Assembly: GCA_023422695.1 (NCBI GenBank)
Contig: JAFAGN010000055.1
Location: forward strand, 1-11,462
DNA from: Pseudomonadota bacterium
Lineage (GTDB): Bacteria; Pseudomonadota; Alphaproteobacteria; Sphingomonadales; Sphingomonadaceae
DNA: 11,462 nucleotides
Reading direction: 5' to 3'
Shown here piece after piece: positions 1-6,680 of the stretch. Under the pieces are notes generated by a model, which saw only the letters and a program-made list of their open reading frames with translations, was not told where the DNA came from and made no database searches. The position numbers were made by a program, and so were the translations under genes. The stretch's first letter is position 1. Every line of letters starts with the position of its first letter.

Positions 1-170
1 ACGAGGATCGCTATTACCGCCCCGCCTATTTTGGCGACGGCTGGGTCGGCATCCGGCTCGACCTCGGCGATACCGACTGGGACGCGATCGGCGAATGGCT
101 GCGCAAGAGCTGGCTTGCGGTCGCGCCGAAGAAGCTCGCCGGGCTGATGGCGATCGCAGACGAATTCTGA
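1..170 (+). CDS. MmcQ/YjbR family DNA-binding-like protein, C-terminal part (5' end outside window)
   Basis: Only the last 55 residues are present, read from base 3 to a TGA at 168-170. They include an aromatic stretch (EDRYYRPAYF), then GWVGIRLDL, a W-rich helix (DWDAIGEWLRKSWLAVAPKKL) and a short acidic tail. The combination of a beta strand ending in GWVGI.LD and a final helix with SW..VAPKKL resembles the C-terminus of MmcQ/YjbR proteins, small (about 110-120 residue) single-domain proteins with a CyaY-like fold that are often labelled DNA-binding; their cellular role is poorly established. The gene converges on ndk, with a shared hairpin immediately after the stop. The family call rests on about half the protein and on motif memory, so it is moderate. 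Confidence 0.7.
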   Translation, partial: EDRYYRPAYFGDGWVGIRLDLGDTDWDAIGEWLRKSWLAVAPKKLAGLMAIADEF

Positions 171-172
171 CG

Positions 173-205
173 AAAAAGGCCGCCGGATCGCTCCGGCGGC
201 CTCTT
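173..205 (-). terminator. Intrinsic terminator of ndk (possibly bidirectional)
   Basis: A perfect 11-bp GC-rich stem is formed by 177-187 (aggccgccgga) and 192-202, with a 4-nt loop (tcgc). Read on the minus strand, the stem is followed by a run of five T (complement of 173-177), and it lies 24 nt downstream of the ndk stop codon, which is the classic arrangement for an intrinsic terminator. On the plus strand, 7 nt after the YjbR-like stop, the following sequence is only ctcttc, so termination in that direction would be weaker. Confidence 0.8.
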
Positions 206-226
206 CATGCCTTGCGGCAAATGCGG

Positions 227-649
227 TTAACCGACGATTTCTTCGGGCTTGAAGAAGAAGGCGATTTCGATCGCCGCATTCTCGTCGCTGTCCGAGCCGT
301 GCACGGTGTTCGCTTCGATGCTTTCGGCCAGTTCCTTGCGGATCGTACCGGGTTCAGCGTTCGCGGGGTTGGTGGCGCCCATGATGTCGCGGTTGCGCTG
401 CATCGCGTTTTCGCCTTCCAGCACCTGGACGACGACCGGGCCGCTGATCATGAAATCGACGAGTTCGCCAAAGAAGGGGCGTTCCTTGTGGACCGCGTAG
501 AAGCCTTCGGCCTGTTCACGGCTCATGTGGATACGCTTCGAAGCGACGACGCGCAGGCCGGCGTCTTCCAGCATCTTGGTGACGGCACCGGTGATGTTGC
601 GGCGCGTGGCGTCGGGCTTGATGATCGAAAAAGTGCGAGTGACCGCCAT
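227..649 (-). CDS. ndk: Nucleoside diphosphate kinase
   Basis: This 140-residue cytoplasmic enzyme transfers the gamma phosphate of ATP to other (d)NDPs through a phosphohistidine, balancing NTP and dNTP pools. The family is clear. The N-terminus is MAVTRTFSIIKPDA, with the conserved Lys11 in the IKPDA motif. The active-site block NTVHGSDS at 114-121 holds the phosphorylated histidine at position 117, and the nucleotide-binding region GATNPANAEPGTIR is at 91-104. The length equals the usual bacterial size. The open frame extends 23 codons further upstream (to 718), but the extension is not Ndk-like; the ATG at 647-649 is preceded by aggag at a 7-nt spacing, which fixes the start. holC lies upstream on the same strand with an 87-nt gap, and a strong terminator lies downstream. 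ndk could be read from its own promoter or as the last gene of a pepA-holC-ndk transcript. Confidence 0.97.
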   Translation of the reverse strand: MAVTRTFSIIKPDATRRNITGAVTKMLEDAGLRVVASKRIHMSREQAEGFYAVHKERPFFGELVDFMISGPVVVQVLEGENAMQRNRDIMGATNPANAEPGTIRKELAESIEANTVHGSDSDENAAIEIAFFFKPEEIVG

Positions 650-689
650 GGGGGAAGCTCCTGTGTTGTTATGGTCTGCGATGCGCGCG

Positions 690-718
690 CCTCTAGCCGC
701 GCTTTCGCTGTATCGCAA
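690..718 (-). promoter_or_regulatory. Possible sigma-70-type promoter for ndk
   Basis: On the minus strand, TTGCGA (complement of 713-718) is followed after exactly 17 nt by TAGAGG (complement of 690-695). Transcription would begin near 683 and give a leader of about 34 nt carrying the aggag ribosome site of ndk. The -10 box matches the consensus only partly, and GC-rich alphaproteobacterial promoters are hard to call by eye. Confidence 0.35.
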
Positions 719-736
719 GGATAGAGCGGCGGTCCT

Positions 737-1186
737 TTATGGTCCTTCCGACCAGCGCCCGTTTTCGTCCTGTTTCCAGAAGCGGTTATCGACATCCTCG
801 CGCGCCGACAGCGTGCGCCATATCGCGCGGGCATCGTCGATCCGGCTGTTGTCGAACATCAGGAAGGTGCGATCAAACCCGAGTGCGTCGTCGCGCCATT
901 CGCCGTCGGCCAGCGCCACCAGCCGCGCCCCATTGGGCGGCGCGGCATCGAGCGTTCCCGAAATCAGGATCGGCTCGATGGCTTCGTCGGGCGATCCAGC
1001 GGCGCCGTGGGGCAGAAAGCTGGGAGGCTGAAGCGTCCACAGCGCCTCGTCGATCGCCTGCCGCTGCATCGCCGGCGCGGCGACAATCAGCAGGCGATCG
1101 CCCGCGCCCAATATGCGCGACGCGATGGCAGGGAGTACCCGTTCGACGGGGTCGCGGGTCAGCCGGTAAAAGTCGACGCGCGGCAT
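737..1186 (-). CDS. holC: DNA polymerase III chi subunit
   Basis: A 149-residue protein that begins MPRVDFYRLT and ends in a WKQDENGRW tail, both features of HolC. The chi subunit belongs to the clamp-loader assembly of the replicative DNA polymerase; with psi it links the polymerase to single-strand binding protein. Inside, RLLIVAAPA (31-39), the helix QAIDEALWTL and the SFLPHG loop at 56-61 fit the family. Two starts are possible: TTG at 1199-1201, which adds five residues, or ATG at 1184-1186. The ATG was chosen because the family typically begins M.R.DFY. Neither has a convincing Shine-Dalgarno sequence. pepA lies 114 nt upstream on the same strand, matching the pepA-holC order known from E. 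coli, but the gap is filled by a long palindromic repeat that ends 16 nt before this ATG. valS, which follows holC in E. coli, is absent; ndk follows instead. Confidence 0.9.
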   Translation of the reverse strand: MPRVDFYRLTRDPVERVLPAIASRILGAGDRLLIVAAPAMQRQAIDEALWTLQPPSFLPHGAAGSPDEAIEPILISGTLDAAPPNGARLVALADGEWRDDALGFDRTFLMFDNSRIDDARAIWRTLSAREDVDNRFWKQDENGRWSEGP

Positions 1187-1202
1187 ATCGTTACAGATCA
1201 AT

Positions 1203-1288
1203 CGTCATTGCGAGCGAAGCGAAGCAATCCAGAGCGGGCTTATGCCGCCCCTGGATTGCCGCGTCGCCTTCGGCTCCTCGCAATGACG
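1203..1288. repeat. Imperfect palindromic dispersed repeat, copy 1
   Basis: An 86-bp element lies between pepA and holC. Its outer arms, cgtcattgcgag (1203-1214) and ctcgcaatgacg (1277-1288), are perfect 12-bp inverted repeats. Inner arms gcaatccag (1224-1232) and ctggattgc (1251-1259) pair over 9 bp around an 18-nt centre, and the stretches between the arms are diverged, so the right half is not a simple mirror of the left. A closely related sequence occurs at 11406-11462. No protein is encoded. Similar cgtcattgcgag...ctggattgc elements are, from general knowledge, scattered between genes in sphingomonad genomes and resemble REP-type elements. In the pepA-holC transcript it would fold into a long hairpin. 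Confidence 0.85.
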
Positions 1289-1300
1289 AGGTGGAGTGCA

Positions 1301-2770
1301 TCAACCCTCGTGGTTCTCGGCGATATAGCGATCGAGCAGGCGAACCCCATAGCCCGTCGCACCCTTCGCCCACACCGGACCATCTTTGTCCGCCCAGGCG
1401 GTCCCCGCGATGTCGAGATGCGCCCAGGCGACACCGTCATCGACATAGCGTTTCAGGAATTGCGCCGCGGTGATCGAGCCGCCTTCGCGGGGGCCGATAT
1501 TCTTCATATCGGCAATCGGGCTGTCGATCAGCTTGTCGTAAGCCGCCGACAACGGGAAGCGCCACAGCTTGTTGTTGCTCGTCTCGCCCGCCGCGATCAG
1601 CTGGGCCGCAAGCGTTTCGTCATTGGCGAAGATCCCGGCATATTCATGCCCCAGCGAGATGACCATCGCGCCGGTCAGCGTCGCGAGATCGACAATAACC
1701 TTTGGCGAATACATCTTCTGCGCCCAGGTGATCGCGTCGCACAGCACCAGCCGACCCTCGGCATCGGTGTTCAGCACCTCGACCGTCTGACCCGACATCG
1801 TGCTGACGATATCGCCCGGTCGCATCGCATTGCCGTCGGGCATATTTTCGACCAGCCCAACGACGCCGACGACATTCGCCTTTGCCTTGCGCCCGGCAAT
1901 CGCCTTCATCGCGCCCGCGACCGCGCCCGCGCCGCCCATGTCCCATTTCATCATGTCCATGCCCGGGCCGGGTTTCAGGCTGATCCCGCCGGTATCGAAC
2001 GTCACGCCCTTGCCGATGAACACGACCGGCTTTTCGCCGTCGTTGCCACCGTTCCAACGCATAGCGAGCAAACGCGGCGGGCGGGTTGAGCCCTGCGCGA
2101 CACCAAGCAGCGCGCCCATGCCCAGCGCCTTCATCTGTCGCTCGTCGAGCACTTCGATTTCGACGCCAAGGTCGGCAAGGTGCTGACAGCGTTCGACGAA
2201 GCTTTCGGGATAAAGGATGTTCGGCGGTTCCGCGACCAGCGTCTGGGTTAGCGCCACGCCGTCGGCGATCGCTTCGTTCACGGCCCAGCGCGCCGCCAGG
2301 TCACGGTGCGGCGACGCGATGGTCAGCGATTTGAGGCTCGGCTTGGCATTGTCGGCGAGCCGGGTGCGATAGGTGTCGATACGCCAGTTACGCAGCTTGG
2401 CGCCCATCGCGAACGCCAACACATCCTCCTCATCAACCACCCCGGCGCTGGCGAAATCGACCTGGACGGCGGTGGCGCCGCTCGTCTGCAACCGCGCGGT
2501 CAGCGCACCGCCAGCGCGCTCGAGATCATGCACCGTCGCTTCGCCGATCCCGACGAGCAGCAGACGCAGAACCCGGCCGCCATCGACCGCCGCCGTTTCG
2601 GCAATCCCGCCCGCCGCACCTTCGAAACGCGCCTGTGCCGCAGCACCGCCGAGCAACGCACCGTGCGGCTCGCCCAATGCCTGGACAAAGGCGTTCAGCT
2701 CGCCCTTGCGGACCGGAAAAGCGACGACGTCGGCAGACGCATCGATTTGCGCGACAAAGTGAATGTCCAT
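1301..2770 (-). CDS. pepA: Leucyl aminopeptidase (peptidase family M17)
   Basis: A 489-residue cytosolic aminopeptidase with two metal ions that removes N-terminal residues, preferring leucine, from peptides. The N-terminal domain (about 1-150) is the variable, macro-like M17 domain and the C-terminal part is catalytic. The signature NTDAEGRL is at 334-341, GKGVTFDTGGISLKP at 253-267, and MKWDMGG at 274-280. Metal and catalytic positions expected from E. coli PepA all appear with a constant offset of 16: Lys254, Asp259, Asp277, Asp336, Glu338 and Arg340, so the enzyme should be active. The ATG at 2768-2770 has the purine stretch aagagag about 7 nt upstream. It is divergent from lptD and followed by holC on the same strand. 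E. coli PepA also binds DNA at recombination and regulatory sites; nothing here shows whether that applies. Confidence 0.97.
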   Translation of the reverse strand: MDIHFVAQIDASADVVAFPVRKGELNAFVQALGEPHGALLGGAAAQARFEGAAGGIAETAAVDGGRVLRLLLVGIGEATVHDLERAGGALTARLQTSGATAVQVDFASAGVVDEEDVLAFAMGAKLRNWRIDTYRTRLADNAKPSLKSLTIASPHRDLAARWAVNEAIADGVALTQTLVAEPPNILYPESFVERCQHLADLGVEIEVLDERQMKALGMGALLGVAQGSTRPPRLLAMRWNGGNDGEKPVVFIGKGVTFDTGGISLKPGPGMDMMKWDMGGAGAVAGAMKAIAGRKAKANVVGVVGLVENMPDGNAMRPGDIVSTMSGQTVEVLNTDAEGRLVLCDAITWAQKMYSPKVIVDLATLTGAMVISLGHEYAGIFANDETLAAQLIAAGETSNNKLWRFPLSAAYDKLIDSPIADMKNIGPREGGSITAAQFLKRYVDDGVAWAHLDIAGTAWADKDGPVWAKGATGYGVRLLDRYIAENHEG

Positions 2771-2812
2771 TCGGTAACTCTCTTATGCGAAGATTGATTG
2801 CAACGTGCGGGA

Positions 2813-2841
2813 CCGATAGGGGTTTCGCTTGCGAGTTGCAA
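2813..2841 (-). promoter_or_regulatory. Possible promoter for pepA in the divergent pepA/lptD region
   Basis: On the minus strand, TTGCAA (2836-2841) and TATCGG (complement of 2813-2818) are separated by 17 nt, which would place transcription initiation near 2806 and give a leader of about 35 nt. The -10 box is a weak match. The 131-bp region 2771-2901 must also hold a plus-strand promoter for lptD, but no candidate there was convincing. Confidence 0.25.
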
Positions 2842-2901
2842 AAACAAAGCAGCCGGTCCAACCCGGGCGGACGCGATCGATAAGTGGGACAAAGTGATTA
2901 A

Positions 2902-5205
2902 ATGAGCTGGGCTTTGTTCCGACCGACGCGCCGTGCGCAGCCGCTGTGGCTGGTCACCGCGAGCAGCATCGCGCTGCTCGCCAGCCCGGTCGCGGCGCAG
3001 CAGACCGCCGAGTCGCCAACCGCGCAGGAAGTCACGGGCGAACCCGACCTGCAAACCCCCGACATCGCGCCGGTCACCACCGACGCACCGGCGGTTGCCG
3101 CCGAAGATCAGGTCGGCTTTGCCGCCGACAACCTGAATTACGACAGCGAAACCGAAGTCGTCGTGGCCGAGGGTAATGTCGCAATGAACCGCGAGGCGAT
3201 TTCGATGCGCGCCGACAAGGTGACGTGGAATCGCAAGACGGGCCAAGTGTTCGCCGAAGGCAATGTCGCGATCAAGAATCCCGAAGGCGACACCGCTTAT
3301 GGCGACCGCATCGAGCTGACCGACAGCCTGCGCGACGGCGTGGTCGAAAACCTTCTTGTCGTCCTCGACAACGGCGCGCGCCTCGCCGCGATCAAGGGAA
3401 CCCGGTTCGAGAATGGCAATATCGAGCTGGAGAACGCCGCCTACACCCCCTGCCCGGTGGAGGACGCCGAAGGATGCCCGAAGAACCCCAGCTGGCAGAT
3501 TCGCGCGGTGCGCGTCACCTATGACCGGGCCAAGAACAAGATCCGCTATAAAGGCGCGCGGGTCGAGATTTTCGGGCTGCCACTGATCCCGCTGCCCGGG
3601 CTCAGCCACCCGGCGAACAGCGAGGCGGGCAGCGGGCTGCTCGTCCCCGAAATCCGCCTCGACCGCAGCAACGGGTTCGAGATCGCCGTTCCTTACTATC
3701 TGCGGCTTGCCCCCGACCGCGACATCACGATCACCCCGCATCTCTACACCGGCGCCGCGCCGATGCTGGAGGGCGAGTTCCGGGCGCTCACCGACATCGG
3801 GTCGTTCCGGATCAACGGTTATGCGACCTACAGCTCGCTGGTACCGCTGACCGGCGAAGACCCCGACAGCCGCAAACGCTTTCGCGGTTATCTGGAGAGT
3901 GCGGGCAAGTTCCAGTTCGACCCGCGCTGGAGCCTGACCTATTCGGGGCGGATCGCCACCGACCGGACTTTCATGCGCCGTTACGACATCAGCCGCGACG
4001 ACCGGCTGCGTTCGACCTTCGAGCTCGAACGGATCGGCGGCAATTCCTATCTGTCGATCGCCGGGTGGGCGACGCAGACGCTGCGCGCCAACGACAGCCA
4101 GGGACAACAGCCGATCGCCCTGCCGATCATCGACTATCGCCAGCGCTTCGCCGATCCGGTGCTGGGCGGCCAGGTCGAGCTACAGCTCAATACGCTGGCG
4201 ATCGGCCGTACCGCGGGACAGGACACGCAGCGCGCCTTTGCCGGTGCGCGCTGGGATCTGCGCGGACTGACGCGGCTGGGGCAGGAAGTGACGCTGACGG
4301 CGCTCGTCCGCGGCGACGTCTATCATAGCGACGAAAACCTGCTGACCGCGATTCCCGGCTATCGCGGCAAATCGGGCTGGCAGGCGCGCGGCATCGCGGC
4401 GGTCGCCGCCGACATGCGCTGGCCCTTCGTCGGCGAATTTGCTGGCGGCACCCAGACGCTGACCCCGCGCGTCCAGATTGTCGCCACCCCGCCGATCGAA
4501 AATCTCGACATCCCCAACGAAGATGCCCGCGCCTTTGATCTGGAGGACAGCAACCTCTTCGCGATCAACCGCTTCAACGGCTACGACCGGTTCGAGGATG
4601 GCGCGCGCATCACCTATGGCGTCGAATGGAATTTCAGCCGCCCGGGGTTCAACATCAGCAGCAGCGTCGGCCAAAGCTACCGTCTGTCGGACAAGCCCAG
4701 CCTGTTCGCCGACGGCACCGGGCTGACCGACCGCACTTCGGACGTCGTCGGGCGGACGACGATTGCCTATCGCGATTTCCTGCGCCTGACCCACCGCTAC
4801 CGGCTCGACAAGGATAATTTCGCGATCCGACGCAACGAATTCGATGCGACGATCGGCAGCCGCTCGACCTATGCCGTGCTCGGCTATTCGCGGCTCAACC
4901 GCGACATCCTGCTGCTGGGCGAAGATCTGCAGGACCGCGAGGAGGCCCGCGTTGGCGGCCGCGTGGCGGTCGCACGCAACTGGTCGATCTTTGGGTCAGC
5001 GATCGTCGACCTGACACAGCGAAGCGATGATCCGCTCAGCACCGCCGACGGGTTCGAGCCGATTCGCCACCGCCTGGGCGTCGCCTATGACGACGAATGC
5101 CTGTCGATCGCGCTGACCTGGCGCCGCGATTATGCGGACACCGGCGACGCCAAACGCGGCAACAGCTTTTCGTTCCGCATCGCGTTCCGCAACCTGGGCT
5201 TCTGA
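2902..5205 (+). CDS. lptD: LPS-assembly protein LptD (OstA/Imp), outer-membrane beta-barrel
   Basis: A 767-residue precursor. Residues 1-32 form a signal peptide: a basic start (RPTRRAQ), a hydrophobic core (WLVTASSIALLASP) and a likely cleavage after Val-Ala-Ala32. A Gln/Thr/Pro-rich linker follows to about 70, then an LptA-like periplasmic domain with beta repeats (about 70-185, AEGNVA at 89-94 and 118-123), then the barrel domain. The segment DSNLFAINRFNGYDRFEDG (549-567) is a strong LptD hallmark, and the chain ends in Phe767, as expected for a substrate of the Bam machine. LptD forms the outer-membrane pore that inserts LPS in the outer leaflet, normally with lipoprotein LptE; no lptE is in this window. 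An in-frame stop at 2899-2901 just before the ATG fixes the start; the ribosome site is weak. Only three cysteines are present (184, 192 and 733). Confidence 0.95.
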   Translation: MSWALFRPTRRAQPLWLVTASSIALLASPVAAQQTAESPTAQEVTGEPDLQTPDIAPVTTDAPAVAAEDQVGFAADNLNYDSETEVVVAEGNVAMNREAISMRADKVTWNRKTGQVFAEGNVAIKNPEGDTAYGDRIELTDSLRDGVVENLLVVLDNGARLAAIKGTRFENGNIELENAAYTPCPVEDAEGCPKNPSWQIRAVRVTYDRAKNKIRYKGARVEIFGLPLIPLPGLSHPANSEAGSGLLVPEIRLDRSNGFEIAVPYYLRLAPDRDITITPHLYTGAAPMLEGEFRALTDIGSFRINGYATYSSLVPLTGEDPDSRKRFRGYLESAGKFQFDPRWSLTYSGRIATDRTFMRRYDISRDDRLRSTFELERIGGNSYLSIAGWATQTLRANDSQGQQPIALPIIDYRQRFADPVLGGQVELQLNTLAIGRTAGQDTQRAFAGARWDLRGLTRLGQEVTLTALVRGDVYHSDENLLTAIPGYRGKSGWQARGIAAVAADMRWPFVGEFAGGTQTLTPRVQIVATPPIENLDIPNEDARAFDLEDSNLFAINRFNGYDRFEDGARITYGVEWNFSRPGFNISSSVGQSYRLSDKPSLFADGTGLTDRTSDVVGRTTIAYRDFLRLTHRYRLDKDNFAIRRNEFDATIGSRSTYAVLGYSRLNRDILLLGEDLQDREEARVGGRVAVARNWSIFGSAIVDLTQRSDDPLSTADGFEPIRHRLGVAYDDECLSIALTWRRDYADTGDAKRGNSFSFRIAFRNLGF

Positions 5206-5339
5206 CCCGATCGCTCAGCCTAGGTTCAGCGTTCTGCCGCTATCGGCTGACGTCAAACAGTCCATATGGCGGATTGCGCTGGACCATCGGGCGTTTCCGC
5301 TGATACGGAGCGTGCGACCAGTTCTCGAATAGGGTAAAG

Positions 5340-6680
5340 ATGACCAAATTTTCGACCATGATCAGCCTGATCGCCGTGGCTGCCGTCGGCATCACGCCCG
5401 TGGTGGCGCAGACTGTCGGCGACAATGAAGTGCCGACGACCAGCCTGAATATCCCGGGCAACGTCCAGCTTTACGGCGATGCCAAGAGCAACGTGTATCG
5501 CCCCTCGGCCACCGTGAACGGCGAAATCATCACTGCGACCGACATCGAACAGCGCATGGCGCTGATCCGTATCGCCAACAACGACGTCGCGCTGCCGCCG
5601 GAAGAGTTGCAGCGGCTGCGGCAGCAGGTTTTCAGCAACCTGATCGACGAAAAACTGCAGATTCAGGAAGCCAAGGCGGCGGACATCACCATCGACGAAA
5701 ATGTCGTCAACGATCAGTTCGCGCGGCTCGCGCTGCGCTTCAAGCAGACTCCCGACCAGTTTTCGGCGTACCTCGTCTCGAAAGGATCGTCGGCGGCCGC
5801 GGTGAAACAACAGATCCGCGGCGAGTTCGCCTGGGACCGCCTGTTGTCGCGGAACATTCAGTCGACGACCAATGTGTCGACCGAAGAAGTTGAATCGGTC
5901 GTCCAGCGGATGAACGATGCCAAGGGTCAGGACGAATTCCACCTCGGCGAAATCTATCTGTCGGCGCCGCCCGAAAATGTCGCTGCGGTGATCGAAAATG
6001 CCCGCAAGATCATTCAGGCGTTGCAGGCTGGCGGCAGCTTTGCCGCCTATGCACGCCAGTTTTCGGAAGCATCGACCGCGGTCGTTGGCGGCGATCTGGG
6101 CTGGGTAAAGGCAGGCCAGTTGCCCGCATCGATGGCCGAAGCGGCCACGACGATGCAGCCCGGCCAGCTGGTCGGACCGATCGAGGTTCCCGGCGGCGTT
6201 TCGATCATGCTGATGATCGACCGGCGCCAGGTACTGACCGCCGATCCGCGCGATGCGGTGCTCAGCCTCAAGCAGATTTCGCTCGATTTCCCGACCGGAA
6301 CGACGCAGGCCCGGGCGTCCGAACTGGCCGGCCAATTCGCCGAAGCGACCCGCGGCATCGCGGGCTGCGGCGCGGCCGATGCGGTGGCGGCGCAGCTGGG
6401 CGCCAATGTGGTGTCGCGCGACAATATCGAAATGCGCGCGCTGCCCGCACCGCTGCAGAACACGCTGGTCAGCCTGCAGATCGGGCAAACGACCCAGCCC
6501 TTCGGGTCCGCCGACGAAGGGATCAGCGTGCTGGTGCTGTGCGGACGCGAGTTGCCGCAAACCGCGACCGCGCCGAATCTTGAACAGATCGAAGCGCGCC
6601 TGCTCGAAGAAAAGGTCAACAAGCGGGCTCAGCGTTATCTGCGCGACCTGCGCCGGGATGCCGTGATCGAATATAGCTAA
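5340..6680 (+). CDS. surA: Periplasmic chaperone / parvulin-type peptidyl-prolyl isomerase SurA
   Basis: A 446-residue precursor with a signal peptide at 1-23 (likely cleavage at VVA|Q). The mature part has the SurA layout: an N-terminal helical chaperone region (about 55-190, starting SATVNGEIITATDIEQR), a parvulin domain (about 199-294) with the characteristic GGDLGW at 250-255, a second parvulin-like segment (about 307-403) without that motif, and a charged C-terminal helix (412-446) of the kind that packs against the N-domain. SurA escorts unfolded outer-membrane proteins, including LptD, to the Bam complex. It lies 134 nt after lptD, the same order as in E. coli; that gap shows no convincing promoter or terminator. 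The ATG at 5340 is preceded by aggg at 5 nt. Its TAA overlaps the pdxA ATG (taatg), pointing to coupled translation. Cys343 and Cys401 flank the second domain. Confidence 0.93.
   Translation: MTKFSTMISLIAVAAVGITPVVAQTVGDNEVPTTSLNIPGNVQLYGDAKSNVYRPSATVNGEIITATDIEQRMALIRIANNDVALPPEELQRLRQQVFSNLIDEKLQIQEAKAADITIDENVVNDQFARLALRFKQTPDQFSAYLVSKGSSAAAVKQQIRGEFAWDRLLSRNIQSTTNVSTEEVESVVQRMNDAKGQDEFHLGEIYLSAPPENVAAVIENARKIIQALQAGGSFAAYARQFSEASTAVVGGDLGWVKAGQLPASMAEAATTMQPGQLVGPIEVPGGVSIMLMIDRRQVLTADPRDAVLSLKQISLDFPTGTTQARASELAGQFAEATRGIAGCGAADAVAAQLGANVVSRDNIEMRALPAPLQNTLVSLQIGQTTQPFGSADEGISVLVLCGRELPQTATAPNLEQIEARLLEEKVNKRAQRYLRDLRRDAVIEYS

Noticed and set aside
650..718. N-terminal extension of ndk by 23 codons
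   Set aside because: The extension overlaps the ndk ribosome site and probable promoter, and Ndk proteins begin near the MAVTRTFSIIKPDA segment.
1007..2089. Plus-strand open frame (360 codons) covering the holC 5' end, the repeat and pepA
   Set aside because: It crosses the palindromic repeat and is antisense to the catalytic part of pepA, which carries all its active-site residues.
2695..4107. Long minus-strand open frame (470 codons) over lptD
   Set aside because: It lies antisense to lptD, whose signal peptide, hallmark motif and C-terminal Phe are clear, and it runs into pepA. The translation is rich in Arg, Ala, Gly and Val with no recognisable domain, as expected for shadow frames in GC-rich DNA.
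5206..5339. Short palindromes tgacgtca and ccatatgg, and promoter-like hexamers, in the lptD-surA gap
   Set aside because: Eight-base palindromes of this kind occur by chance, and no -35/-10 pair with acceptable spacing could be found; no terminator hairpin was seen either.
5253..6560. Long minus-strand open frame (435 codons) over surA
   Set aside because: Antisense to a well-supported surA; the His/Arg/Asp-rich translation has no family motifs. High GC content lowers stop frequency in this frame.
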